From NIOZ-UU13 sp964444135 (GTDB lineage: Bacteria; Planctomycetota; Phycisphaerae; Sedimentisphaerales; Anaerobacaceae): a DNA stretch of 43,560 nt. The DNA lies in contig CAYUFX010000033.1 in the NCBI GenBank assembly GCA_964444135.1, positions 1 through 43,560 of the forward strand, read 5' to 3'. Position 1 is the first letter of the stretch, and the number at the start of each line of letters is the position of its first letter. The position numbers and the translations under genes are program-made. The notes below the pieces were generated by a model. It saw nothing but the letters and a program-made list of their open reading frames with translations, did not search any database and had not been told where the DNA came from. Of this stretch, positions 9,568-17,472 are shown in pieces.

Positions 9568-9717
9568 CTACCACCCATACTCAATAGCGCAAAAAAAACA
9601 TGCAAGCAGGATGCCCATCATAGTGCTTAATAAGCACAGGCCTATTGCATAAAGAATCTTCCTTCTCATCTCTCGCGATTCTATTATATCTCTGAACCTT
9701 TTCTTGAAAAAACCCAT
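9568..9717 (-). CDS. 49-aa small membrane protein, previously unlisted ORF
   Basis: A 50-codon ORF with ATG at 9717 and TAG at 9568-9570. It has AGGAG 8 bp upstream and a consensus-like promoter about 150 bp further up. The peptide starts with a basic amphipathic stretch (MGFFKKRFRDIIESREMRRK). A single hydrophobic helix follows (ILYAIGLCLLSTMMGILLACFF), with three cysteines in or near the helix, and the peptide ends CAIEYGW. The topology fits a single-pass inner-membrane microprotein. It is convergent with carB. I do not recognise the family. Confidence 0.65.
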   Translation of the reverse strand: MGFFKKRFRDIIESREMRRKILYAIGLCLLSTMMGILLACFFCAIEYGW

Positions 9718-9866
9718 CTTCTAACTCCTCGCGAATCGCTTAGCTGCACTTAAGAGTCTTTTTTATATCCCCTTCTTTGCTGAGCTTGGTACTACTTTGA
9801 CTGTTTTGTATTAGGAGAAATATTCAATAAGTGGGGATACACTTCTACCCTCTTCCTATAATAATA

Positions 9867-9895
9867 ATTATATGAAATTAATCTAAGAATGCCAA
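9867..9895 (-). promoter_or_regulatory. Consensus promoter reading toward the 49-aa ORF
   Basis: On the minus strand: TTGGCA (9895-9890), a 17-bp spacer and a perfect TATAAT (9872-9867). The 5' leader would be about 140 nt long, long enough to hold a regulatory structure; a small inverted repeat (AAGTG/CACTT) is visible in it. Confidence 0.75.
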
Positions 9896-10032
9896 GCAAA
9901 AAGATAGATAGGAAAAAGTCATGTAGATTGGGGCTTTCGTCCTTCGCAGTCCCGATTTTTTCGGGACGGAGAATGGATTCCCCACCAATTACCTGTCATC
10001 CCGAGCGCCGCCTCCTCTTCACCCTGAACGAA

Positions 10033-10100
10033 GTCGAAGGGTGAGCGCAGTCGAAGGGTGAGCGCAGTCGAAGGGTGAGCGGAGTCGAATGGTGAGCAGA
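10033..10100. repeat. 17-bp tandem repeat, four copies
   Basis: Unit GTCGAAGGGTGAGCGCA repeats four times at 10033, 10050, 10067 and 10084, the last two with point changes. It is expanded from the core of the GTCATCCCGAGC/GTCGAAGGG dispersed repeat family. Confidence 0.9.
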
Positions 10101-10189
10101 GCCTGCCCTGAGCCCATTCGACTACGCTCAGGGTAAACTCCGCCGAATGGGTCGAAGGGTGAGTGGAGTCGAATGGAAGGGATCTTGTT

Positions 10190-10299
10190 GGGAGGGTTCT
10201 TGTTTTGAATTTAGCTTTTTGGAAATTCACAATTATCATACGTAAAGCGCGTACGCGCTTTACGTATAAGCTATTTTTGACACTACGTCCTATTGAAAC
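10190..10299. repeat. Palindromic dispersed element, copy 1
   Basis: A 110-bp segment centred on a perfect 30-bp palindrome at 10238-10267 (half-site ATACGTAAAGCGCGT). It matches 25273-25380 in inverted orientation with about five substitutions and one 2-bp gap. One flank carries TTGTTTTGAATTTAGC, the other CACTACGTCCTATTG. Confidence 0.92.
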
Positions 10300-10338
10300 T
10301 AAAACTAAGGACAATCGCCTATTAATGGCTGGGGCGGA

Positions 10339-10373
10339 TTTAGAATTGAGAATTTAGAATGTAGAATTTAGAA
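10339..10373. repeat. Heptanucleotide tandem repeat, unit TTTAGAA
   Basis: Five 7-bp units (TTTAGAA, TTGAGAA, TTTAGAA, TGTAGAA, TTTAGAA) end nine bases before the recO stop codon. Confidence 0.85.
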
Positions 10374-10381
10374 GGGCAGAA

Positions 10382-11158
10382 TTAAAGGGTCAGGATATAC
10401 TTTGCCATTTTTGGTTTTCGGCCGAGAAGCTCGGTGAAGTGGTGAAGTAAAACCGTCTCAATTTCAATCAGTGTTTTTTCCTGCGATTCGGCTAACAATT
10501 TCAGATTGGCGAGACAATTCGCGGCCCTTCTGGTCAGTCTGAGCCTGTCGGGGAAGGCGCCCTCGCAATCTCTACAAACGAGGCCATTGGCCGAGCTGCT
10601 GAAATAAACCTCGTCTCTCATCTTTCGTCCCTCGTATCTCGTTTTGCAGTTTGCGCAGGCATTGAGGACCGGCCTTAAGCCGACCTCTTTGAGCAGAGAA
10701 AGCTGAAACAATATCAACAGCGCCAACATCTCGGATTTGTTATTGATATTCTGAGTATTTTCCAAGAACTGCAAAAAGTCATCGAAAAGCTGCGGGTGGG
10801 GGTCGTAATCGTGTGTAAGTTTATCCAGCAGCTCAACGGCGAAAAGGCAGGAATTTAAGGCCGACAGGTTATTGCTCAGATTGGTAAAACCCGCACCCCC
10901 GCGTTTTCTTGTGAAAGCAAGAGCGGGGGTCGGGGCGAATTCGGTCAAAGTGGCGAGTTTCTCTTTGTTGGAATCGGAGAAAACAATTTTTCCGTAGGAG
11001 AATATTTCGATAGGACCGTCGAACGCCGATTTAGGCCGTTTCGAGCCTTTGGCGATGGCGCTGATTTTGCCCGCTGCCCTGGCAAAAAATGTTACTATCT
11101 GGGACGTCTCGGAAAAATCAACAGCGCGTATGCAAATAGCGGTATCTTTGGATAACAC
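10382..11158 (-). CDS. recO: DNA repair protein RecO
   Basis: RecO anneals single strands and helps load RecA with RecR/RecF in gap repair. The protein has 258 aa, near the usual 240-260. The N-terminal OB fold (about 1-80) carries the family-typical AxCIRAVDFSETSQIV and AIAKGSKRPKS stretches. The C-terminal part has a CxxC...CxxC zinc site (CANC and CRDC). The start is GTG at 11158 inside a TAACACTG direct repeat with no visible Shine-Dalgarno, so the native translation signal may have been overwritten by repeat DNA. It is the last gene of the phoH-HD-ybeY-corC-recO run; recO near ybeY is a common bacterial arrangement. Confidence 0.93.
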   Translation of the reverse strand: MLSKDTAICIRAVDFSETSQIVTFFARAAGKISAIAKGSKRPKSAFDGPIEIFSYGKIVFSDSNKEKLATLTEFAPTPALAFTRKRGGAGFTNLSNNLSALNSCLFAVELLDKLTHDYDPHPQLFDDFLQFLENTQNINNKSEMLALLILFQLSLLKEVGLRPVLNACANCKTRYEGRKMRDEVYFSSSANGLVCRDCEGAFPDRLRLTRRAANCLANLKLLAESQEKTLIEIETVLLHHFTELLGRKPKMAKYILTL

Positions 11159-11216
11159 TGATTAACACTGACTTTAACACTGATTAACACTGGCCCCCCA
11201 CCACAGGTGTGGGGGC
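11153..11216. repeat. TAACACTG direct repeats followed by a GC-rich hairpin
   Basis: TAACACTG occurs at 11153, 11163, 11175 and 11185. It is followed by an imperfect hairpin at 11193-11216 with arms CCCCCAC and GTGGGGG. The first repeat contains the recO start codon. Confidence 0.75.
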
Positions 11217-11243
11217 TAAACAACTAATTCACTAATTCTCTAA

Positions 11244-11299
11244 CCTTCTGCCCTCTGTCTTCCGCCTTCTGTCCTCTGTTATCTGTCTTCTGCCTTCTG
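11244..11299. repeat. Heptanucleotide tandem repeat, unit CCTTCTG
   Basis: Eight 7-bp units (consensus yCTTCTG, with CCCTCTG, TCTTCCG, TTATCTG variants) run across the 3' end of the CorC-family gene. They supply its stop codon and last residues (QKAEDR). Confidence 0.88.
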
Positions 11300-12595
11300 A
11301 ATCCTGATGCGTTTTATCCTTCTGGCCTCGGCCGAAGCGATAGTGAATTTCAGATTTTCGTAATCGAAGTTTTCCCCCGTCTTGGGAATATAACCAAGGC
11401 GCGAAAAAACAAAGCCGCCTATTGTTTCGTAGTCCTCATCTTCGGGCAGGTTCAATTCGAGCTGGTCGTTGATGTCATCGATGTACGTTCTCGCGTCGGC
11501 TTCAATTGTGTTTTGGTCTATTTTCTTTATCGGCTCGTGCGGTGTCTCTTCGTACTCATCGGTTATTTCGCCGACGAGCTCTTCGAGAATGTCCTCTAAG
11601 GTAACGATGCCGGCCGTTCCACCGTATTCATCCAGCACTACGGCTATGTGCAGTTTTTGATTTTGAAATTCGTGGAGCAATGCTCGCAATGGCTTGCTTT
11701 CAGGGACAAAATATGCATCTCTGATTTTATCGCGTAATTTGAACTCTTCTCCCGTTTTGCCTATCTCGGCCAACAGGTCCTTGGCATAAACAAGGCCGAT
11801 TATGTTATCTATATTCTCTTGATATACAGGGACACGGGTATGGCCGGCCGTAGTTATTGTCTCCAGAACCTTTTGCAAATCGGAATTGACCTCGACTGCT
11901 ACAATGTCGGTGCGGGGCGTCATAATCTCATCAGCGGCGCTGCTGCTCAGCTCCAGGACATTTTCAATCATCTCCTGCTCTTCTTCATCTAAGACGCCTT
12001 CGGTTCTGCGCCGCTCCAGGCCGGTCAAAAATTCCTCCTGCTTTTCTTCATGTTGTTCTTCGGGTGTTGTTTCGGTTACGCCTGCCAGGCGCCGGATGAA
12101 GCCGTCATATAATCTAAAGATGTAAATAAACGGAGATGCTGTAATCGAAAATCCCACCAGCAGCTTGTACGTTCGACTCAGAATCTTTTCACCTGCGTAT
12201 TTAGCCCAGGCATGCGGAATCGCCAGACTGAATATCGAAAATATTGCCACAGCAACAATAAAAGTAAGCAGATAGCAGATTCCAATATTAGCAGCAATTT
12301 TTCCCCCTCCGGGGCCGGCGAAAACGGCTACCAGCAGAAGTAGTATGCACATGTTGAAGATGAGTCGATATAAAGAGCACGTCAAAATAAGCTCTTCAGC
12401 CTTTTCTGCCAACTGCTCGGTGAGCTCTTCCGGAGTCACCTTTTTATTTGCCGCCTTGAACGCTTCCTGTAATTTAACGTGTGAGAATGTTCGCAGAGCA
12501 ATGGCATTGACGGAAAAGAACAATGTACCGCCGGCAAGAAAACAAATCAACAACACCGCCAAACCAACAAAGCCCACTTCTTGGCAACCTTTCAT
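11279..12595 (-). CDS. CorC/HlyC-type CBS-domain membrane protein (CNNM-like)
   Basis: A 438-aa member of the family with an N-terminal transmembrane DUF21/CNNM region (hydrophobic helices in about 8-32, 67-90, 98-125 and 145-165), linked to Mg2+/divalent-cation homeostasis. Residues about 222-335 form a CBS pair (IMTPRTDIVAVEV to GIVTLEDILEELVGEI). A C-terminal CorC_HlyC module follows (about 350-432, IEADARTYIDDINDQL, GYIPKTGE). The end of the protein is encoded by a 7-bp tandem repeat, so the native C-terminus may have been altered. It sits between ybeY and recO, where other bacteria often have a corC homologue beside ybeY. No clear RBS. Confidence 0.9.
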   Translation of the reverse strand: MKGCQEVGFVGLAVLLICFLAGGTLFFSVNAIALRTFSHVKLQEAFKAANKKVTPEELTEQLAEKAEELILTCSLYRLIFNMCILLLLVAVFAGPGGGKIAANIGICYLLTFIVAVAIFSIFSLAIPHAWAKYAGEKILSRTYKLLVGFSITASPFIYIFRLYDGFIRRLAGVTETTPEEQHEEKQEEFLTGLERRRTEGVLDEEEQEMIENVLELSSSAADEIMTPRTDIVAVEVNSDLQKVLETITTAGHTRVPVYQENIDNIIGLVYAKDLLAEIGKTGEEFKLRDKIRDAYFVPESKPLRALLHEFQNQKLHIAVVLDEYGGTAGIVTLEDILEELVGEITDEYEETPHEPIKKIDQNTIEADARTYIDDINDQLELNLPEDEDYETIGGFVFSRLGYIPKTGENFDYENLKFTIASAEARRIKRIRIQKAEDR

Positions 12596-12626
12596 TTAAG
12601 CTGAGAATATCGAATTTCGAGGTTCA

Positions 12627-13124
12627 TTATTCAATATTCGATATTCTTTCGCCCTTATTATATACCAAACCGTAGCCGAGTTGTTGTAAAATCTCATCCT
12701 CCATATCGTGCATTTTCCTGGCCTGGCTCTCTGTGGAGTCGTCGAATCCAAGGTGGTGCAACAGCCCGTGTGTTATATAAAGTGCCAGCTCCGCTTCGCT
12801 TGAATGCCCTCGCAGATTTGCTTCTCTGATGGCCGTTTCGCCGTTGACAATCAGCTCGAATAATTTGGGCGACTGCGGCACCTCGTCATCGGACAAGTCG
12901 AAACTTAAACAATCGGTAATCGATTTGCTGTTCAGAAACCGGCTCTTTAATTCCCGGATTTGGGCGTCACCAACTATTGCAATACTAACTGTTGCTTTCG
13001 AGAGCTTAAACCGATTGCAGATGGCTTTAATCAATTTTCTAAGTTCTGGCAGACGAACCTCTATATCTGTAAAATCCCTGGCGATGTGAACGGTTATTTC
13101 CTGGTCTTGTTTAGCAGAGGCCAT
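12627..13124 (-). CDS. ybeY: Endoribonuclease YbeY (16S rRNA maturation)
   Basis: Metal-dependent RNase for 16S rRNA 3'-end processing and ribosome quality control, 165 aa. The family motif is H-x3-H-x5-H; here it reads HGLLHHLGFDD, so H119 and H123 are present but the third ligand position (129) is Asp. Asp can bind zinc, so it may still be active. The start is 5 nt behind the stop of the HD gene, which implies one operon. The C-terminal KGERISNIE runs into a direct repeat (AATATCGAATTTCGA). Confidence 0.93.
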   Translation of the reverse strand: MASAKQDQEITVHIARDFTDIEVRLPELRKLIKAICNRFKLSKATVSIAIVGDAQIRELKSRFLNSKSITDCLSFDLSDDEVPQSPKLFELIVNGETAIREANLRGHSSEAELALYITHGLLHHLGFDDSTESQARKMHDMEDEILQQLGYGLVYNKGERISNIE

Positions 13125-13129
13125 GATTG

Positions 13130-14692
13130 TTAAGTGCTTTTTTGCTTGGATTGCTCAACTTGAGATTTGACCTCTTCCGGCGCATCCGGTGGTTTGGGAT
13201 ATGCGATTCGACCGTGATAGTGTGCCGCAAGAGTTTTTGATATACTTTTTTCTATCTGGCTTAATTCCCGCAGAGACAGGTCGCATTCATCGAATTGGCC
13301 GTCCTGCAGACGTCTCATGGCCATAGTGTGCACCACTGCTTCTACTTTAGTCGGTGTTACTTCCGGCAGACTCCTGACGGCACCCTCTATAGTATCGGCT
13401 AACATTACAATCGCCGCCTCTTTTATTAGTGGTTTTGGCCCCGGATACCTGAATTCACTCTCGGAAGGCTCATCAATAGTTTTTCTTTTTGAGTTTTTCG
13501 TCTTTAATTTTTTGGCCTCGTGGTAAAAATGTTCGACTAATGTTGTGCCGTGATGTGTCTCGATAAATTGCCGAAGCACGTTGGGCAAAGCGTATTCCTT
13601 GGCCATTTCTATTCCATCTTTAACGTGACCGACGATAATCAATTGACTCATCGTAGGCGATAGCTCTTTATGCCGGCTCGCCGAGCCGATTTCATTTTCA
13701 ATAAAATAGCTGGCCTTATTGATCTTGCCGATGTCATGGTAGTAAGCACCGACCCTGCACAGAAGACCATTGCGTCCGATTGCCTCGGCCGCTGCCTCGG
13801 CAATAGAGCCTATCAACAGACTATGACTGAACGTTCCGGGTGCTTCCATAGCAAGTTTTTTCAACAAAGGCTGGTTCGCATCGCTATAGTCAAGAAGAGT
13901 CATGCTTGTTGCTATATGAAAGATTTTTTCGATTAGCGGAAGCAAACTCTGGATGAGCAGACCGACAAGGAAAGTAGCGCCCGCGTGATAGCCTGCATTG
14001 CTGAAGACATCCGCCAGCGGCAGTTTTTGGTCCAAATAGTCCAGACAGGCCAGGGAAAACGCTGTTAGAAATACAACTGCTGCAGCCAGGGTGCTCACTT
14101 GAAGCAGCTTCATTCTTGTACGGATTTCTCTCAACGAAAAACAGCACGTAATAGCACCGGCAAGCATCGTCAAAAACAGGTTGATACCTGTCAGTTGATA
14201 TTCGCTAATCGTTCCTGTGGCAAAGCAGGCAAGCAGACAATAAAACATAATCATACCTATTGCAAAACGCTGGTTATAAGCGATTGTCAAAATAATGGCG
14301 GCAGTAACAGCGCTTCCGGTGGCACCGGAGGTATGGTTAAACAACAAAGCGGTAACTTTGGTTGCTGCCAACAGCAAAATAAATAAGCCGACCAGTGCAA
14401 ACGCTCTGGCGTGATTTATTATTATTCGCTTTTGGTAGTGGTGAATGTAGAAAGCTATAGCAAGGCAGATTAGTAATACTATTATCGTTGTTAATATCAG
14501 GTCAAAGTAATGGACCTGCTGGATTAGCTCAAAAGTTAAAATAGGAACACAGAGCACCACAAAAAGACACCACAGCAGAATAGAGATTAAAGAGTCGGTG
14601 TCGAGCAGCAGGCCTATTCGCGAAAAACGCTCGGCAGATATATTCCTGCGCACCTGAATTCGACGCGGACTTATTTTCTTCAAAAACGGCAT
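13130..14692 (-). CDS. 7TM-HD family phosphohydrolase (PgpH/YqfF-like), short form
   Basis: Membrane HD-domain phosphodiesterase of the 7TM-HD family, whose Firmicute member PgpH degrades cyclic di-AMP. The 520-aa protein has hydrophobic helices in residues about 35-235, then a cytosolic HD domain. H290 (FSHSLL) and the H319-D320 pair (YYHDIGK) are conserved, with a further conserved H in VGHVKDGI. It lacks the large extracellular 7TMR-HDED domain of the roughly 700-aa Firmicute proteins, so a signal-sensing part is absent. Position between phoH and ybeY matches the Firmicute phoH-yqfF-ybeY arrangement. Substrate (c-di-AMP) is an inference; no diadenylate cyclase gene is in the window. Confidence 0.88.
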   Translation of the reverse strand: MPFLKKISPRRIQVRRNISAERFSRIGLLLDTDSLISILLWCLFVVLCVPILTFELIQQVHYFDLILTTIIVLLICLAIAFYIHHYQKRIIINHARAFALVGLFILLLAATKVTALLFNHTSGATGSAVTAAIILTIAYNQRFAIGMIMFYCLLACFATGTISEYQLTGINLFLTMLAGAITCCFSLREIRTRMKLLQVSTLAAAVVFLTAFSLACLDYLDQKLPLADVFSNAGYHAGATFLVGLLIQSLLPLIEKIFHIATSMTLLDYSDANQPLLKKLAMEAPGTFSHSLLIGSIAEAAAEAIGRNGLLCRVGAYYHDIGKINKASYFIENEIGSASRHKELSPTMSQLIIVGHVKDGIEMAKEYALPNVLRQFIETHHGTTLVEHFYHEAKKLKTKNSKRKTIDEPSESEFRYPGPKPLIKEAAIVMLADTIEGAVRSLPEVTPTKVEAVVHTMAMRRLQDGQFDECDLSLRELSQIEKSISKTLAAHYHGRIAYPKPPDAPEEVKSQVEQSKQKST

Positions 14693-14701
14693 CCGTTTAT
14701 C

Positions 14702-15643
14702 CTAATTAGCTTTCGCCTTTTTCTTGTAAGCCTGCACGATATTTTGAACCAGTCGATGTCGCACTATATCTATCTGGTTTAATTCTACGCAACCTATTCC
14801 TTTGATTCGTCGCAATAATTCAATCGCTTCGACCATTCCACTTTTCTGGCCCGGCTCCAGGTCAATCTGTGTTATATCACCTGTTATTATCATTTTCGAG
14901 CCATGTCCCAGTCTTGTCAAGACCATTAGCATCTGCAGGGCCGAGGTGTTTTGGGCCTCGTCGCAGATAATAGCGGCTTCGTTTAACGTTCGGCCGCGCA
15001 TAAAGGCAAGCGGAATTATCTCGATAATATCCAGCTCTATAAATTTCTTCATCTGGGCAAAATCCATCATATCTTCGAGAGCATCAAAGAGAGGGCGAAG
15101 ATACGGATTGACCTTTGCCTGGATATCGCCCGGCAAAAAGCCGAGTTTCTCACCTGCCTCCACAGCAGGACGTGCAAGGACAATCCTCCTGATTTGCTTT
15201 TTCTTTAGCATTGATACCGCAATTGCGACGGCCAGGTATGTCTTGCCCGTCCCGGCGGGCCCTATGCAAAAAGTAAGGTCGTTGGCCAACATCGTTTTGA
15301 TGTACTTTATCTGTCCCTTGGTGGACGGTTCAATAACCTTTTTATGAGCATAGATGGTAATAGCCTCGCTGCTCTCAGGAGTGCTGTGCGAGTCCCTTTG
15401 GCTTATAAAAGCAGCTACATTTGCGGCAGTCAGCGAGTTGCGTTTGACAAGCTGCTTTTGCATCTTGTCGATGACCTCAACAGCCGTATTTACATTTTTC
15501 TCGTTGCCCCTGATTATTACGTTGCTCTGCCGGGCGGTAATTTGCACTCCCAGGGATTCCCGCAAAAGCCGAAGGTAGCTGTCGGCAGGGCCGAACAATT
15601 CAAGCTGCTTATCGGTTGAATCTAATTGTATGGTAACTTCCAA
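14702..15643 (-). CDS. phoH: PhoH family ATPase
   Basis: Cytosolic PhoH-type P-loop ATPase of 313 aa, linked to RNA metabolism and nearly always next to ybeY. Walker A is GPAGTGKT at 128-135; Walker B is IICDEAQN. A KH-like N-terminal segment (about 15-65) precedes the ATPase core. The start is TTG at 15643, chosen because AGGAGAG lies 6 bp upstream and no better ATG is present. The gap to cdsA is 9 bp, so the genes are probably co-translated. Confidence 0.95.
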   Translation of the reverse strand: MEVTIQLDSTDKQLELFGPADSYLRLLRESLGVQITARQSNVIIRGNEKNVNTAVEVIDKMQKQLVKRNSLTAANVAAFISQRDSHSTPESSEAITIYAHKKVIEPSTKGQIKYIKTMLANDLTFCIGPAGTGKTYLAVAIAVSMLKKKQIRRIVLARPAVEAGEKLGFLPGDIQAKVNPYLRPLFDALEDMMDFAQMKKFIELDIIEIIPLAFMRGRTLNEAAIICDEAQNTSALQMLMVLTRLGHGSKMIITGDITQIDLEPGQKSGMVEAIELLRRIKGIGCVELNQIDIVRHRLVQNIVQAYKKKAKAN

Positions 15644-15652
15644 AGCTCTCCT

Positions 15653-16570
15653 CTATCGAAAGCGCAACATAAAGAACAAATACCCGAACGGTGCCGCTAC
15701 CAAAAGCGAATCGATTACATCCAGTATTCCGCCGAAGCCCGGCACATTGTTTGACGAATCTTTTTTCTCAGCGTCCCGCTTCATCATAGACTCGACCAAA
15801 TCCCCAATCTGCCCGATAAACGCAAAACACAGGCCAAAGATTGCTGCTAACCACCAGACCATTATATCACAACTCACGGCAAAACCAATAGCAACTATCA
15901 CCGCGGTTCCAACCGCACCGGCCATGCCTTCCCAGCTTTTTGAAGGGCTGATTTTGGGCGAAAATTTATGCTTACCGAACGAAGTTCCGATTGCATAAGC
16001 ACCTATATCGGCAGATTTTACGACAAAAACAAACATAAGCAAAGCCCATAGCCCGAACTCCAGCCGCATCGCCACAAAGAAGCTGCTTAAAAGTCCTAAA
16101 TACAGAATCGAAAAATAATTCGCTCCGCAATTAGCTAACACCCCTGAGGTCCCATAACTTATATATTGGTATAAAAGCAACGACAACAGCACGAAGACCG
16201 AGAGAAAAATTAGATAAGTTTCAGGCCTAATTACGACAAACTGATGCCAATATTCCTGCTGCCAATACCGATATGTGGCGAATAAAATCGATGCGATAGC
16301 TGAAACAGGGATAAAAATCCTCAGGTTTTTGGCTGATGCGAGTTTCGACAGTTCGAGCTGAGCCGGGATTGCAAGCAAAATGATAAGGATACAAAGGACT
16401 GTTCCCTGTATTGGTTTATCGTCGGCTGTTGAAGCGGTCAGCGAGCCATCCAACCAGCCGTCGAAAATGACAACGGCCATGAAAAATGCCGTCATCAATA
16501 TTCCGAAAAGCAACCGATGTCTGAGCATAGTTTTATATTTTTTACCGGTGCGTATATTATTCTGTAACAC
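15653..16570 (-). CDS. cdsA: Phosphatidate cytidylyltransferase
   Basis: Makes CDP-diacylglycerol from phosphatidate and CTP in the membrane, the branch point for phosphatidylglycerol. It has 305 aa with about eight hydrophobic helices. The C-terminal signature reads MMKRDAEKKDS...PGFGGILDVID: the usual PGHGG His is Phe and the usual DR is DV, a variant I associate with planctomycetes (from memory). The open frame begins with GTG at 16570; an ATG at 16528 is the alternative and neither has a clear RBS. A perfect 28-bp palindrome sits just upstream and may have replaced the native ribosome-binding region. pgpA at 24.6 kb acts later in the same pathway. Confidence 0.92.
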   Translation of the reverse strand: MLQNNIRTGKKYKTMLRHRLLFGILMTAFFMAVVIFDGWLDGSLTASTADDKPIQGTVLCILIILLAIPAQLELSKLASAKNLRIFIPVSAIASILFATYRYWQQEYWHQFVVIRPETYLIFLSVFVLLSLLLYQYISYGTSGVLANCGANYFSILYLGLLSSFFVAMRLEFGLWALLMFVFVVKSADIGAYAIGTSFGKHKFSPKISPSKSWEGMAGAVGTAVIVAIGFAVSCDIMVWWLAAIFGLCFAFIGQIGDLVESMMKRDAEKKDSSNNVPGFGGILDVIDSLLVAAPFGYLFFMLRFR

Positions 16571-16584
16571 GCCTGTCAGAAGCT

Positions 16585-16612
16585 GTAGGGGCGGTTCGCG
16601 AACCGCCCCTAC
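16585..16612. repeat. Perfect 28-bp palindrome between uppS and cdsA
   Basis: Half-site GTAGGGGCGGTTCG followed directly by its reverse complement. It is inserted 3 bp after the uppS stop and 14 bp before the cdsA start. Palindromes of the GTAGGGGCGG...CCGCCCCTAC kind are dispersed in many bacterial genomes. It would form a strong hairpin in the operon mRNA. Confidence 0.92.
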
Positions 16613-16615
16613 TAC

Positions 16616-17374
16616 TTATTTGATAGTTCCGAAACGTCGGTTTCGTTTTGCGTAGGCCAGTATCGCTTTTTCCAGAGACGATTTTTTGAAATCCGGCCAA
16701 AGGGTTTTTGTAACGTAGAATTCGCTGTATGAGATTTGCCAGAGCAGAAAGTTACTGATTCTCATTTCGTTTGCCGTGCGTATCAACAGGTCAGGCTCGG
16801 CAAGTCCTGCCGTATATAGATGTCGGCTTACACATTGCTCGTCGATATCTCTTAGCCGTAATTTGCCGTTTTTGTATTCTTGTGCGATTTTTTGGGTCGC
16901 ATCTATGATTTCCGCTCTGCCGCCATAGTTTAGCGCCAAAGCAAGTATCATACCGGTATTGGCATCGGTTATTTCCATTGTTTTTCTAAGTTCTTTTTGA
17001 ACCGGTGCAGGCAGACCGGCCAATCGGCCGAGGTGAACCAGCTTCACATTATTCTTCATCAGCGTAGAACGAATCTGAATAAGGTATTGAGTGTACAGAT
17101 GCATAAGCGCACTGACTTCGGTTTTGGGTCTCTTCCAGTTCTCTATGCTGAACGAATATAAAGTCAGAGATTCGATACCAAAATCAACGCAGCATTGGGC
17201 TATTTTCTCAACTGTTTTTCCGCCCTCGCGATGTCCCTCAACTCGCGGCAGACCTTTTTTCCTGGCCCATCGCCCGTTGCCGTCCATAATGATGGCAATA
17301 TGGCGGGGCATCTGGTCGGGCGTTAGGCCAAGATGCCTGGCGGTTTTCTTAAGTTTCTCTTCGAACTTCTTCAT
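16616..17374 (-). CDS. uppS: Undecaprenyl diphosphate synthase
   Basis: Cis-prenyltransferase that makes the C55 lipid carrier used in peptidoglycan and surface polysaccharide synthesis; 252 aa, the usual length. The catalytic D31 lies in MDGNGRWA, followed by GHREGG and, near the C-terminus, the RTANEMRISNFLLWQ and YAKRNRRFG motifs. It is upstream of cdsA in the same direction, an arrangement (uppS-cdsA) common across bacteria, and fits with murC-ddl at the other end of the window. Confidence 0.97.
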   Translation of the reverse strand: MKKFEEKLKKTARHLGLTPDQMPRHIAIIMDGNGRWARKKGLPRVEGHREGGKTVEKIAQCCVDFGIESLTLYSFSIENWKRPKTEVSALMHLYTQYLIQIRSTLMKNNVKLVHLGRLAGLPAPVQKELRKTMEITDANTGMILALALNYGGRAEIIDATQKIAQEYKNGKLRLRDIDEQCVSRHLYTAGLAEPDLLIRTANEMRISNFLLWQISYSEFYVTKTLWPDFKKSSLEKAILAYAKRNRRFGTIK

Positions 17375-17472
17375 TAAATAAAAACATAAACTAAAACCGA
17401 AAAACCATAAACAAAAATATAAAATTCTCGAATCTTGTGTTACGGTGTTTCGTTTTCAGCTTTTAGTTGCTA

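Larger units (their letters stand above)
9718..10381. other. Repeat-rich intergenic region
   Basis: Between the small ORF and recO. It holds the small ORF's leader and promoter, a GTCATCCCGAGC-type repeat with a 17-bp tandem array, copy 1 of the palindromic element, and a TTTAGAA heptamer array next to recO. The open frames across it are repeat-derived and I do not call them genes. Confidence 0.7.

Noticed and set aside
9919..10314. A 131-aa minus-strand frame
   Set aside because: It is a read-through of the 17-bp tandem repeat and the palindromic element; no codon-like character.
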